DNA of 17,952 nt from Bacillota bacterium (GTDB lineage Bacteria > Bacillota > Clostridia > Christensenellales > CAG-138), in the NCBI GenBank assembly GCA_023409435.1, contig JAEYHP010000152.1:1-17952 (forward strand), written 5' to 3'. Below are positions 7,001-13,132 of this stretch, one piece after another; positions within the stretch are counted from its first letter, which is position 1; each line of letters starts with the position of its first letter. The notes below the pieces were generated by a model. The model saw nothing but the letters and a program-made list of their open reading frames with translations, was not told where the DNA came from and did not search any database. The position numbers and the translations under genes are program-made.

Positions 7001-7894
7001 TTATCCCTTGATCGCTCCCGCCGTCAATCCCTTGATGATGTTCTTCTGCAGCAAAATGTACACCAGAACCACCGGAATCACCACCACGACCACAGCCGCC
7101 GCCATAAAGCCGTAGTTGACGCCCGCCTGGGAACTGATTTCGTTGAGCAGCAGCGTAATCGTTCTCTGGTTGGGCAGGCGCAAAAAGAACATCTGCGTGA
7201 ACAGATCGTTGTACGACCACAGGAAGGAGAATATTGCCACCGTCGCAAACGAGGGCCGCGCCACCGGCATGATGATCTTGAAGTAAATCTGGAACACATT
7301 GCAGCCGTCCAAATACGCCGCTTCCTCCATATCCACGGGCAGCGAGCGTATAAAGCCCATCAGCACCACAATCGCAAACGATAAATTTCCTGCGATCTGC
7401 GGCAGCGCCGTTGCAAGCAAGGAAAGCCATGTGTTGGTGGTGCCCGCAATGCCAAGCGCTACCTCCATGCGGAACACCGGGATGATTGTGGAGAACACCG
7501 GGAACATCATGCTGGCGATAATCAACGAATGGAGCACCTTTTTGCCCTTGAACTCATAGCGTACCATCCCATATGCGGCAAGCCCGGCAAGCACCACCAC
7601 GATCAATGTAACGCTGACGGAAATCAGCAGGCTGTTGCGGTAGGCGGTCACCATGTCCGCGCGCTCAAACGCGGTGGTGTAATTCTCCAGCGTAAAGGAG
7701 GGCAGCCACGGCCAGGGGATGGAAAAGCTGTCCGACCGGATTTCGCCCCGCACGCGGAAGGAATTGATGATGACCCAGAAGAACGGGTATATGGTGGTGA
7801 GCGCCCAAACGCTCAGCGGAACATAGGTGAGCGCCCTGGACCATGGAAAGCGGCGCGCTCGAACGGTGGGCTTCGTGTTTGCCTGCAGTTCCAT
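7001..7894 (-). CDS. ABC sugar transporter permease (MsmG/MalG-like, second subunit)
   Basis: A 297-residue inner-membrane subunit of a CUT1-type carbohydrate importer. About six hydrophobic segments are visible, the first at about 22-45 (TYVPLSVWALTTIYPFFWVIINSF). The cytoplasmic EAA loop that docks the ATPase is at 191-210 (EAAYLDGCNVFQIYFKIIMP), and the C-terminus ends in the GLTAGAIKG sequence common to MalG-type subunits. The ATG at 7894 was chosen because an AAGGAAAAGG site lies upstream and it sits 1 base beyond the TGA of the preceding permease gene; an upstream in-frame start would overlap that gene by more than 30 bases. No ATP-binding subunit is encoded nearby, so a shared MsmX/MsiK-type ATPase is expected. 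Substrate inferred from the locus: an amino-sugar disaccharide. Confidence 0.94.
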   Translation of the reverse strand: MELQANTKPTVRARRFPWSRALTYVPLSVWALTTIYPFFWVIINSFRVRGEIRSDSFSIPWPWLPSFTLENYTTAFERADMVTAYRNSLLISVSVTLIVVVLAGLAAYGMVRYEFKGKKVLHSLIIASMMFPVFSTIIPVFRMEVALGIAGTTNTWLSLLATALPQIAGNLSFAIVVLMGFIRSLPVDMEEAAYLDGCNVFQIYFKIIMPVARPSFATVAIFSFLWSYNDLFTQMFFLRLPNQRTITLLLNEISSQAGVNYGFMAAAVVVVVIPVVLVYILLQKNIIKGLTAGAIKG

Positions 7895-7895
7895 A

Positions 7896-8792
7896 TCAAT
7901 AATCCTTTTCCTTGAATACTTTGTTGGCAAGCTGGGAAATCGCCACGCCCAGCACCACGATTACGATGGCGATGGTGGAGCCGTAGTCCACGTCGGAACG
8001 GAGAAATGTCTGGTTATACATATACGTGCCTGTCAGCCACGATTTATCCATGGGAATGCCGGAGCCCATCATCACCCAGGGGAGGTCGAACGCCTTGAGC
8101 GCGCCGGTAATCGCTAACACCAAGCAGGTGCAAAGCACGTTGTGCAGAAGCGGCAGCGTCACATAGCGCACCCGCTTCCATCCGCTTGCGCCGTCCAGGT
8201 TTGCGGCCTCGTAAATTTCGGGTGAAATGTTGTTGAGGCCCGTAATGAGTATGACGAAATAAAACCCCACGTACTGCCACATCACGGGCGAGAACATGGT
8301 GAAAAGATAGTGGGTTTCATCCTTCCAGTCAATAAACTCGGCGAGGCCGAATACTTTTTGCAGCAGTTGGTTGAACATGCCGCCGTTATACAAAAATATA
8401 AGGTTAAATAAAAGGCCGAGCGCAGTCGCGCTGATCACGATGGGGAAGAAATAAACCGTGCGGAAAAACTCATGCCCGCGCCGGATATTGTCTACAAAAA
8501 GCGCAAGTATGAGTGCGACGCCTACCTGAAACACGATGGTGCACACCATTAAAAGCAGGCTGTTTTTGAGAGCGGTGCCCATCTGCGGGTCTTCGAACAG
8601 CTTTGCATAGTTGAGGTACCACGGGTCGTTAACCCCTTCGGCTGCCGTGCCCAGGCCGGAAATATGGGAAAAGCTGTTGACGAAGTTCATCACGAACGGA
8701 TAAAACAGATACACCGCAAGAAACGCAAACGCGGGAATAAGAAAAAAGAACAGGGGCGACTTTTTTTTGAATATGGTGGAGGTATTGTTCAT
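7896..8792 (-). CDS. ABC sugar transporter permease (MsmF/MalF-like, first subunit)
   Basis: A 298-residue inner-membrane subunit of the same CUT1 importer. A basic, short N-terminus (FKKKSP) is followed by the first membrane segment at about 13-36 (PLFFFLIPAFAFLAVYLFYPF) and five more hydrophobic stretches. The EAA loop lies at 195-214 (EAANLDGASGWKRVRYVTLP), as in LacF/MsmF proteins. The ATG is preceded by AGAGGATG. Its stop and the start of the next permease are separated by a single base, which implies coupled synthesis of the two subunits. It follows the binding-protein gene after a 119-base gap that carries a strong hairpin. Confidence 0.95.
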   Translation of the reverse strand: MNNTSTIFKKKSPLFFFLIPAFAFLAVYLFYPFVMNFVNSFSHISGLGTAAEGVNDPWYLNYAKLFEDPQMGTALKNSLLLMVCTIVFQVGVALILALFVDNIRRGHEFFRTVYFFPIVISATALGLLFNLIFLYNGGMFNQLLQKVFGLAEFIDWKDETHYLFTMFSPVMWQYVGFYFVILITGLNNISPEIYEAANLDGASGWKRVRYVTLPLLHNVLCTCLVLAITGALKAFDLPWVMMGSGIPMDKSWLTGTYMYNQTFLRSDVDYGSTIAIVIVVLGVAISQLANKVFKEKDY

Positions 8793-8849
8793 GTCGTCAT
8801 CCTCTTAAGCCCTAGGCAGACGTTGACTGGTCAGCACTTACTGGGAAAA

Positions 8850-8877
8850 GGGCTGCCCGGGTGTGCCCGGACAGCCC
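8850..8877 (-). terminator. Intercistronic hairpin after the binding-protein gene (partial terminator)
   Basis: GGGCTG-c-CCGGG (8850-8861) pairs with CCCGG-a-CAGCCC (8866-8877) around a TGTG loop, 11 bp with one mismatch. In the direction of transcription (- strand) it is followed by TTTTCCC, a short T run. It sits 34 bases after the binding-protein stop. Hairpins here are common in binding-protein-dependent operons, where they protect the upstream mRNA and give more binding protein than permease. Partial termination is inferred. Confidence 0.65.
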
Positions 8878-8911
8878 CGCTTGCTGGAATACCCTTTCTT
8901 GTGGGGTCGTG

Positions 8912-10246
8912 TTACTTGGAAAGGGCGCTCGTTATGGCGTCGGCCGCAGTGATCTTGCCTTCCACGACATTCTTGATGTTGGCGAACAGATCCGCACGGC
9001 CTTCCGCCTTCAGACCATCCTGCGTTGCGCCGGAAATTCCGGTGGCGCCCTTGGTCATGGCGAGAGCGTCTTTGATGAGGCTATCCGCGTCGGCGGGCGG
9101 CACGGTGCCGTTCTTGAGCGCGGTGATGGCGGTTGCGCCGAACAGGCTTACCACTTCATCTGAAGTCATGGACGTTACAAACTGCACTGCAGCTTCGCGC
9201 TTGGCCGGATCGTCCCACGCCTTGCGGGTGATGTAGTAGCCCATGGAGAGGCCGCCGATGATATCGGTTGCCTTGCGCTCGCCTGCGCCGGGGACATAGG
9301 TCACGGTGAAGTCTCCAATGTTTGCGGCGTTCTCCTGGAACCAGCCGATCTTCCAGCTGCCGTCGATGAGGAACGCAGCCTGGTTATCCGCCATCATCTG
9401 CACGGTTTCGGCGTCCGTGGCGGTCAGGGTGTTCTTGGGCAGGTAGCCGGCCTTGTAGAGCGCCGTGATGTCGTCAAGGCCCAATGCCCACTTCTGGCCC
9501 ACTTCGTCGGTTGCGTTTGCGGGCAGGGCGATGTGGTTCGCGACGTTGCCATGGTTCAATATGGTGAACTCAAACCAATAGTGAGGGACTTCCTGCAGGG
9601 AGACTGCGACGGGGGTATAGCCCTTGGCTTTGATGGCTTCGCAATCCTTGAGGAACTGTTCCCAGGTGTAGTCAGCGCCGGGCACGGCTACGCCGGAGTC
9701 CGCAAGCACTGTCTTGTTCACAAAGAGGCCTTCCCAGTAGCCGTTTACGGGCACGGTGTATTTCTTGCCATCCGCGGGGGAAGCCTGCAGCATGGAGTCC
9801 TTCATGTTGGAAGCGTAATCGGGATATTCGGCGCGGATCTCATCAACGGAGACGACCTTGCCCGCTTCCACGATCTTGTTGGCGTCCACGCCGGAGAAAT
9901 AGAAGAGGACGTCGGGCTCGGCGCCGGTTTCAAAGTCCGTCATGATCTTGGCTTTCCATTCCTCGTTGGAGGTGCCGGAGCCGTCGAGCACTTGGTTGCC
10001 GGTGGTGTCTTCATAGGCGGCGACACTGTCCAGGTAATTCTGGCGGTTGCCGTCGTCTCCGCCGTAAGAGGTCACGACCACAAGCTGGACGGGGGTTTTG
10101 GGCGCTTCGGTCGGCTCGGGGGCGGGCGCCTCCGTGGCGGCGGGAGCAGCGGTGGGTTCAGCTGCCGCGGGCGCCGGGGGGGGCGTGCAGCCAAAGGATA
10201 ACACAAGCATGAGCGCTGCGAGCAATAGAGCAAACAGTTTCTTCAT
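8912..10246 (-). CDS. Sugar-binding lipoprotein of the ABC importer (CUT1 solute-binding protein)
   Basis: A 444-residue extracytoplasmic binding protein. The N-terminus MKKLFALLLAALMLVLSFGC is a lipoprotein signal with lipobox LSFGC and lipidated Cys20. A Pro/Ala/Thr/Glu-rich tether (about 21-52) follows, then a family-1 type binding fold starting VQLVVVTSYGGDD and containing LFYFSGVDANKIVEAGKVV, YTVPVNGYWEGLFVNK and AAFLIDGSWKIGWF, the usual aromatic-rich pattern of oligosaccharide binders. It captures the sugar outside the membrane and delivers it to the two permeases encoded downstream; it may also signal to the sensor kinase. The ATG has an excellent GGAGGACAAGG site. It lies between the kinase and the permease genes, with a likely promoter of its own in the 144-base gap upstream. 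The ligand is not readable from the sequence. Confidence 0.94.
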   Translation of the reverse strand: MKKLFALLLAALMLVLSFGCTPPPAPAAAEPTAAPAATEAPAPEPTEAPKTPVQLVVVTSYGGDDGNRQNYLDSVAAYEDTTGNQVLDGSGTSNEEWKAKIMTDFETGAEPDVLFYFSGVDANKIVEAGKVVSVDEIRAEYPDYASNMKDSMLQASPADGKKYTVPVNGYWEGLFVNKTVLADSGVAVPGADYTWEQFLKDCEAIKAKGYTPVAVSLQEVPHYWFEFTILNHGNVANHIALPANATDEVGQKWALGLDDITALYKAGYLPKNTLTATDAETVQMMADNQAAFLIDGSWKIGWFQENAANIGDFTVTYVPGAGERKATDIIGGLSMGYYITRKAWDDPAKREAAVQFVTSMTSDEVVSLFGATAITALKNGTVPPADADSLIKDALAMTKGATGISGATQDGLKAEGRADLFANIKNVVEGKITAADAITSALSK

Positions 10247-10307
10247 TTACCTTGTCCTCCATTTTTGATATTTGGATATGAATAAAGAGAAGCGCGTCTT
10301 AAAGACA

Positions 10308-10339
10308 ACTATATTTTATATGCATCAGGAGAACATCAG
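10308..10339 (-). promoter_or_regulatory. Candidate regulated promoter of the binding-protein gene with direct repeat
   Basis: Read on the - strand, CTGATG occurs twice exactly 11 bases apart (10334-10339 and 10323-10328), followed by the AT-rich stretch TATAAAATATAGT (10308-10320), which holds several possible -10 hexamers (TATAGT, TAAAAT, TATAAA). No good -35 hexamer is present, as expected for an activator-dependent promoter. An 11-base period matches the two major-groove contacts of an AraC-type regulator. The element is 62-93 bases before the binding-protein ATG. Inference. Confidence 0.42.
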
Positions 10340-10390
10340 AATTGCTGACATTGCTTTTTTTTGACGCTCGTTGCGCCATTTCATACCCAA

Positions 10391-12127
10391 CTATTTATAG
10401 GGCAGTGAAATACGCGCAAGCGTGTTGCCTTTTTCCGTCTCTTCTATCGTAAGCCCTGCGCCGCTGCCATAGAGGAGCTTTAGCCGCTGGTTCACGTTGC
10501 GTATGCCAACTTGGCCGGGCTTTGCGGCATCCTCTTCCGGGTTCTCTTCGGAGAGCAAACGCAGGACCGCAACTTTATCCGCATCGCTCATGCCTCCCTC
10601 GTTTTCCACCTCCAGCCGAAGCGTCTCGGCTTGCGCATATACGCGTAAAGTGAGCGTGCCGCGCTGGCGCGGGGTAATGCCGTGTTCCACCGCGTTTTCC
10701 ACCACCGGCTGCATGATAAGGCGCGGAACAAGCAGCAATAACAGCTCCTCGTCGATTTCCTTTTTAACGTGCAGCCGCTTGCCCATGCGCACGGAAATGA
10801 TATAGAGATACGCGTCCACAAACGCGAGTTCCTCGCTCAAATGTGTCATGGGGTTGCCGCCGCGCGCGGTGGCGGCGGAAAGCAAGGTGGAGAGCGACTC
10901 GATCATTCTGGACACGTTGAGGTTGCCCGCCATTCTGGCTTCCCAGTTGATGATCTCGAGCGTGTTATTTAAGAAGTGCGGGTTGATCTGGGACTGCAGT
11001 GCCTTCATACGGGAATCCTGCAGGGCGAGCTGCTCATAATAACTGCGCTCAAACTGCTCCTTCATGCTCATGGACATGCTGTTGAACCGCTCGTAGAGAT
11101 ACCGGAATTCGGAGCTTGTCGGGAGGTCCTTGGCCTGGTAGCCCAGCTCGCCTTTTTCTATGATGGCCGCGGCCTCCACCAGCCGTTCCACCGGCCTTGA
11201 AACCAGCCGGTTGAACGCAAGCAGGGCGATTAAAAGCAGCGGCACCACGAATATGCCGATGGGAAGCAGCAGCTTTTGCATGGTGGATAATTGATCCAAA
11301 AGATTGGAGCTGTCCATCCGGAGAAAATAGGAAACGTTATGCTGATCCAGCTTTTGCGTGAGGCCGACCGTGACTAAGCCGCTGTCCTCTTCGTACTGCA
11401 TGGCGTTGACGAGCTTGCCGTTTTCCGGCGCATTTGCACCGGAGCCAAATACCGTAACGGATGCGCCGTCCAGCGTTACGGTGGCGTCGGTCAGCCAGAC
11501 AATGCCGGTCAGTTCACGGAACAGCATGTCTTTGTCAATCTGCATTACAAGCATGGCGTACGGCACAAAGGAGCTGCCCACCAGGTTTCGTACCATGTAC
11601 AGCGTTTCACCATAGGCCACAAAACGGATATTCGTGCCGATGTCGTCTGAAAGGGATTGTACGGTATTGTGCACGGTGGCGACATATTCGCGTACAAGCC
11701 CGTATGCGTTGGCGTTGGCGGTGTTGTTGATGTAATAGACGCTGTCCGGTTCACTGCTAAAAAACAGCATGGTGGTTATGAATACGTCGTTGTAGCGGTA
11801 TTGGCGGGTCAGGTAGTCGATGAGCGTGTCGTAAAGCGTCACCTTGTCCCCGTCGCTCTGATAGGCGGCAAAAGCTGTGCGTATGGTCGGGTCGTAGGAG
11901 GCGGCGCGCGAATCGGAAAAAGCCTTCTCTATGCCGGTCCTCACCATGTTGGCGGCGTTCTGTGCGCTTGCCGTTATGGTATCCGCGATCTGCTGCTTCA
12001 CCTGGGAGTAGGAATAGGCCCCCACCACCCCCAATATGAGCAGTACGGGCAATACCCAGCACAGCAGCACGATGGTAACGAGCCGCCAACTGAGCGATAC
12101 CGCGCGTCCCGGTTGTTTTTGTTCCAT
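10391..12127 (-). CDS. Sensor histidine kinase (YesM-like, two membrane segments)
   Basis: A 578-residue membrane sensor kinase. Segment 1 at about 16-38 and segment 2 at about 286-305 flank a roughly 245-residue extracellular sensor region; a HAMP linker follows (about 306-360). The His_kinase domain of the LytS/YesM class carries QINPHFLNNTLE with phosphoacceptor His384, then the ATPase N-box QPVVENAVEHG with Asn478 and the glycine box GQVGIRNVNQRL (538-549). YesM kinases pair with YesN/AraC-type regulators and usually control sugar uptake genes, which matches this locus. The ATG at 12127 was chosen for its AGGCGGG site; an in-frame GTG 12 codons upstream has none. It begins just after the terminator of the cobalamin gene, so it is probably the first gene of the sugar locus. 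I see no convincing promoter in the 63 bases between. Confidence 0.94.
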   Translation of the reverse strand: MEQKQPGRAVSLSWRLVTIVLLCWVLPVLLILGVVGAYSYSQVKQQIADTITASAQNAANMVRTGIEKAFSDSRAASYDPTIRTAFAAYQSDGDKVTLYDTLIDYLTRQYRYNDVFITTMLFFSSEPDSVYYINNTANANAYGLVREYVATVHNTVQSLSDDIGTNIRFVAYGETLYMVRNLVGSSFVPYAMLVMQIDKDMLFRELTGIVWLTDATVTLDGASVTVFGSGANAPENGKLVNAMQYEEDSGLVTVGLTQKLDQHNVSYFLRMDSSNLLDQLSTMQKLLLPIGIFVVPLLLIALLAFNRLVSRPVERLVEAAAIIEKGELGYQAKDLPTSSEFRYLYERFNSMSMSMKEQFERSYYEQLALQDSRMKALQSQINPHFLNNTLEIINWEARMAGNLNVSRMIESLSTLLSAATARGGNPMTHLSEELAFVDAYLYIISVRMGKRLHVKKEIDEELLLLLVPRLIMQPVVENAVEHGITPRQRGTLTLRVYAQAETLRLEVENEGGMSDADKVAVLRLLSEENPEEDAAKPGQVGIRNVNQRLKLLYGSGAGLTIEETEKGNTLARISLPYK

Positions 12128-12190
12128 GGGTCGTCCCGCCTCATTAATAGTAGATAAGTACACCTATACAATACCACAACCCCGGGCGGG

Positions 12191-12216
12191 AAAAAAGGCG
12201 GCCATTTGCGGCCGCC
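12191..12216 (-). terminator. Rho-independent terminator of the adenosyltransferase gene
   Basis: On the - strand GGCGGCC (12216-12210) pairs with GGCCGCC (12203-12197) around a 6-nt loop and is followed by six Ts (12196-12191). It starts 13 bases after the stop of the adenosyltransferase gene and separates it from the sensor kinase gene. Confidence 0.92.
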
Positions 12217-12229
12217 GGAGATCCGATAT

Positions 12230-12760
12230 TTAAAACTCTATCCCCTTACGGGCGGGGCAGCCTTTGTCGTAAGGGTGCTTGCGCTTGACCATTTCCGTTA
12301 CATAGTCCGCTTGCTCCAGTACCCAGTTCAGGGGGGTATGCCCGGTAATGACAAGCTCCAGCCCCTGCGGTTTATCACATATGAGAGCTTTGAACGGGGC
12401 TTCCTCCAGCAGGCCAAGCTTGCAGGCGTCCAACACCTCGTCCAAAAGTAACAGGTCGCATTTACCGCCGTTTATCAGGGAAAGCGCCTGTTCCAAATTC
12501 GCGTCGTGTATGGCCTTGGTGGAGCGTTTTTCTTCCTCGCTCATATCCCGGGAAAAGAGCTTTCCAGCGGCCTTGCCGCGCAGCACGGTAAAGCCGTCAA
12601 GCGCCTCAAGAGCTTTCAGCTCGCCGGTGGGGAAGTCCTTCAAAAACTGCACCAATACTACCTTTAGCCCCGCGCCCCACGCGCGCAGGCCCAGGCCAAG
12701 CGCGGCGGTGGTCTTTCCCTTGCCGTCGCCGTAGTATACATGCGTCAATCCCTGCTTCAT
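12230..12760 (-). CDS. cobO: Cob(I)alamin / corrinoid adenosyltransferase (CobA/CobO/BtuR family)
   Basis: A 176-residue cytosolic enzyme that transfers the adenosyl group of ATP to cobalt(I) of a corrinoid, making coenzyme B12. The N-terminal P-loop GDGKGKTTA (11-19), Walker-B-like LLLLDEVLDA (103-112), ITGH near residue 138 and the C-terminal KHPYDKGCPARKGIEF are all diagnostic of this family, and the length is close to the usual 170-200. The ATG has an AAAGGAGC site. It appears monocistronic, with its own terminator and a large gap upstream. I looked for a cobalamin riboswitch upstream and saw none. No other cobalamin gene is in the window, so it may serve salvage for a B12-dependent enzyme elsewhere. 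Confidence 0.95.
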   Translation of the reverse strand: MKQGLTHVYYGDGKGKTTAALGLGLRAWGAGLKVVLVQFLKDFPTGELKALEALDGFTVLRGKAAGKLFSRDMSEEEKRSTKAIHDANLEQALSLINGGKCDLLLLDEVLDACKLGLLEEAPFKALICDKPQGLELVITGHTPLNWVLEQADYVTEMVKRKHPYDKGCPARKGIEF

Positions 12761-12830
12761 GCCTGCTCCTTTCCGCTTCGGTCCCCAAATGGCGAATGAA
12801 TTATGGGAGATTCTGCATCTTTTTGGAGGA

Positions 12831-13010
12831 TCATCGCGTCAATATAAGATAGCTCTCTTCCCAATCATAATTGACCTGGAACGATATGGCAACTGGCATT
12901 GCGGCTTGTCCCGCTGAGTTGCCGCAGATACGGATTGCCATACCCGAAAGCGTGGCGCGCTTGGCGTTCACGCCGGCGGGTGTTGCATGACGCCGCCGGG
13001 GCAGATACGG
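12831..13010. repeat. Structured intergenic stretch with nested inverted repeats and a 10-bp direct repeat; possible 36-codon ORF
   Basis: The gap between the adenosyltransferase start and the Ca2+ ATPase terminator is about 320 bases. It holds a nested palindrome, TATGGCAA/TTGCCATA (12885-12892 with 12935-12942) enclosing TGCGGC/GCCGCA (12900-12905 with 12921-12926); a second inverted pair, CCGGCGG/CCGCCGG (12973-12979 with 12993-12999); and the direct repeat GCAGATACGG (12924-12933 and 13001-13010). On the - strand a frame from ATG 12941 to TGA 12831 would encode 36 residues (starts MAIRICGNSAG, ends YLILTR) but has no ribosome binding site. It looks like a dispersed intergenic repeat or a structured RNA rather than a normal gene. 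No function assigned. Confidence 0.5.
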
Positions 13011-13082
13011 GGGTTGCTTCCGGCGGCGAAAGAAGGTTTTCGGGGGTGGCTGAGTCCGAATATCGATAGCCGCTTAAAATTG

Positions 13083-13121
13083 AAAAAAGCCGCGACGGAA
13101 CTCAAACCCGTCGCGGCTTTT
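13083..13121. terminator. Strong rho-independent terminator of the Ca2+ ATPase gene
   Basis: A perfect 14-bp stem, AAAAGCCGCGACGG (13085-13098) with CCGTCGCGGCTTTT (13108-13121), has a 9-nt loop. In the ATPase direction (- strand) it ends in TTTTTTCAATTTT and lies 12 bases after the ATPase stop. A T run on the + strand side as well makes it potentially bidirectional. Confidence 0.94.
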
Positions 13122-13132
13122 CACGTGCTGTA

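Noticed and set aside
10261..10390. Terminator after the sensor kinase (TCAG/CTGA stem with eight Ts at 10353-10362)
   Set aside because: The T run is on the + strand, opposite to the direction of the kinase, and the stem has only 4 bp.
12128..12163. GTG start 12 codons upstream for the sensor kinase
   Set aside because: No ribosome binding site precedes it, while AGGCGGG precedes the ATG at 12127.
12841..13010. CRISPR array
   Set aside because: Only two copies of a 10-bp direct repeat are present, without regular spacers.
12761..13080. Cobalamin riboswitch upstream of the adenosyltransferase gene
   Set aside because: I could not find the conserved B12-box and core elements by eye; a covariance search would be needed to settle it.
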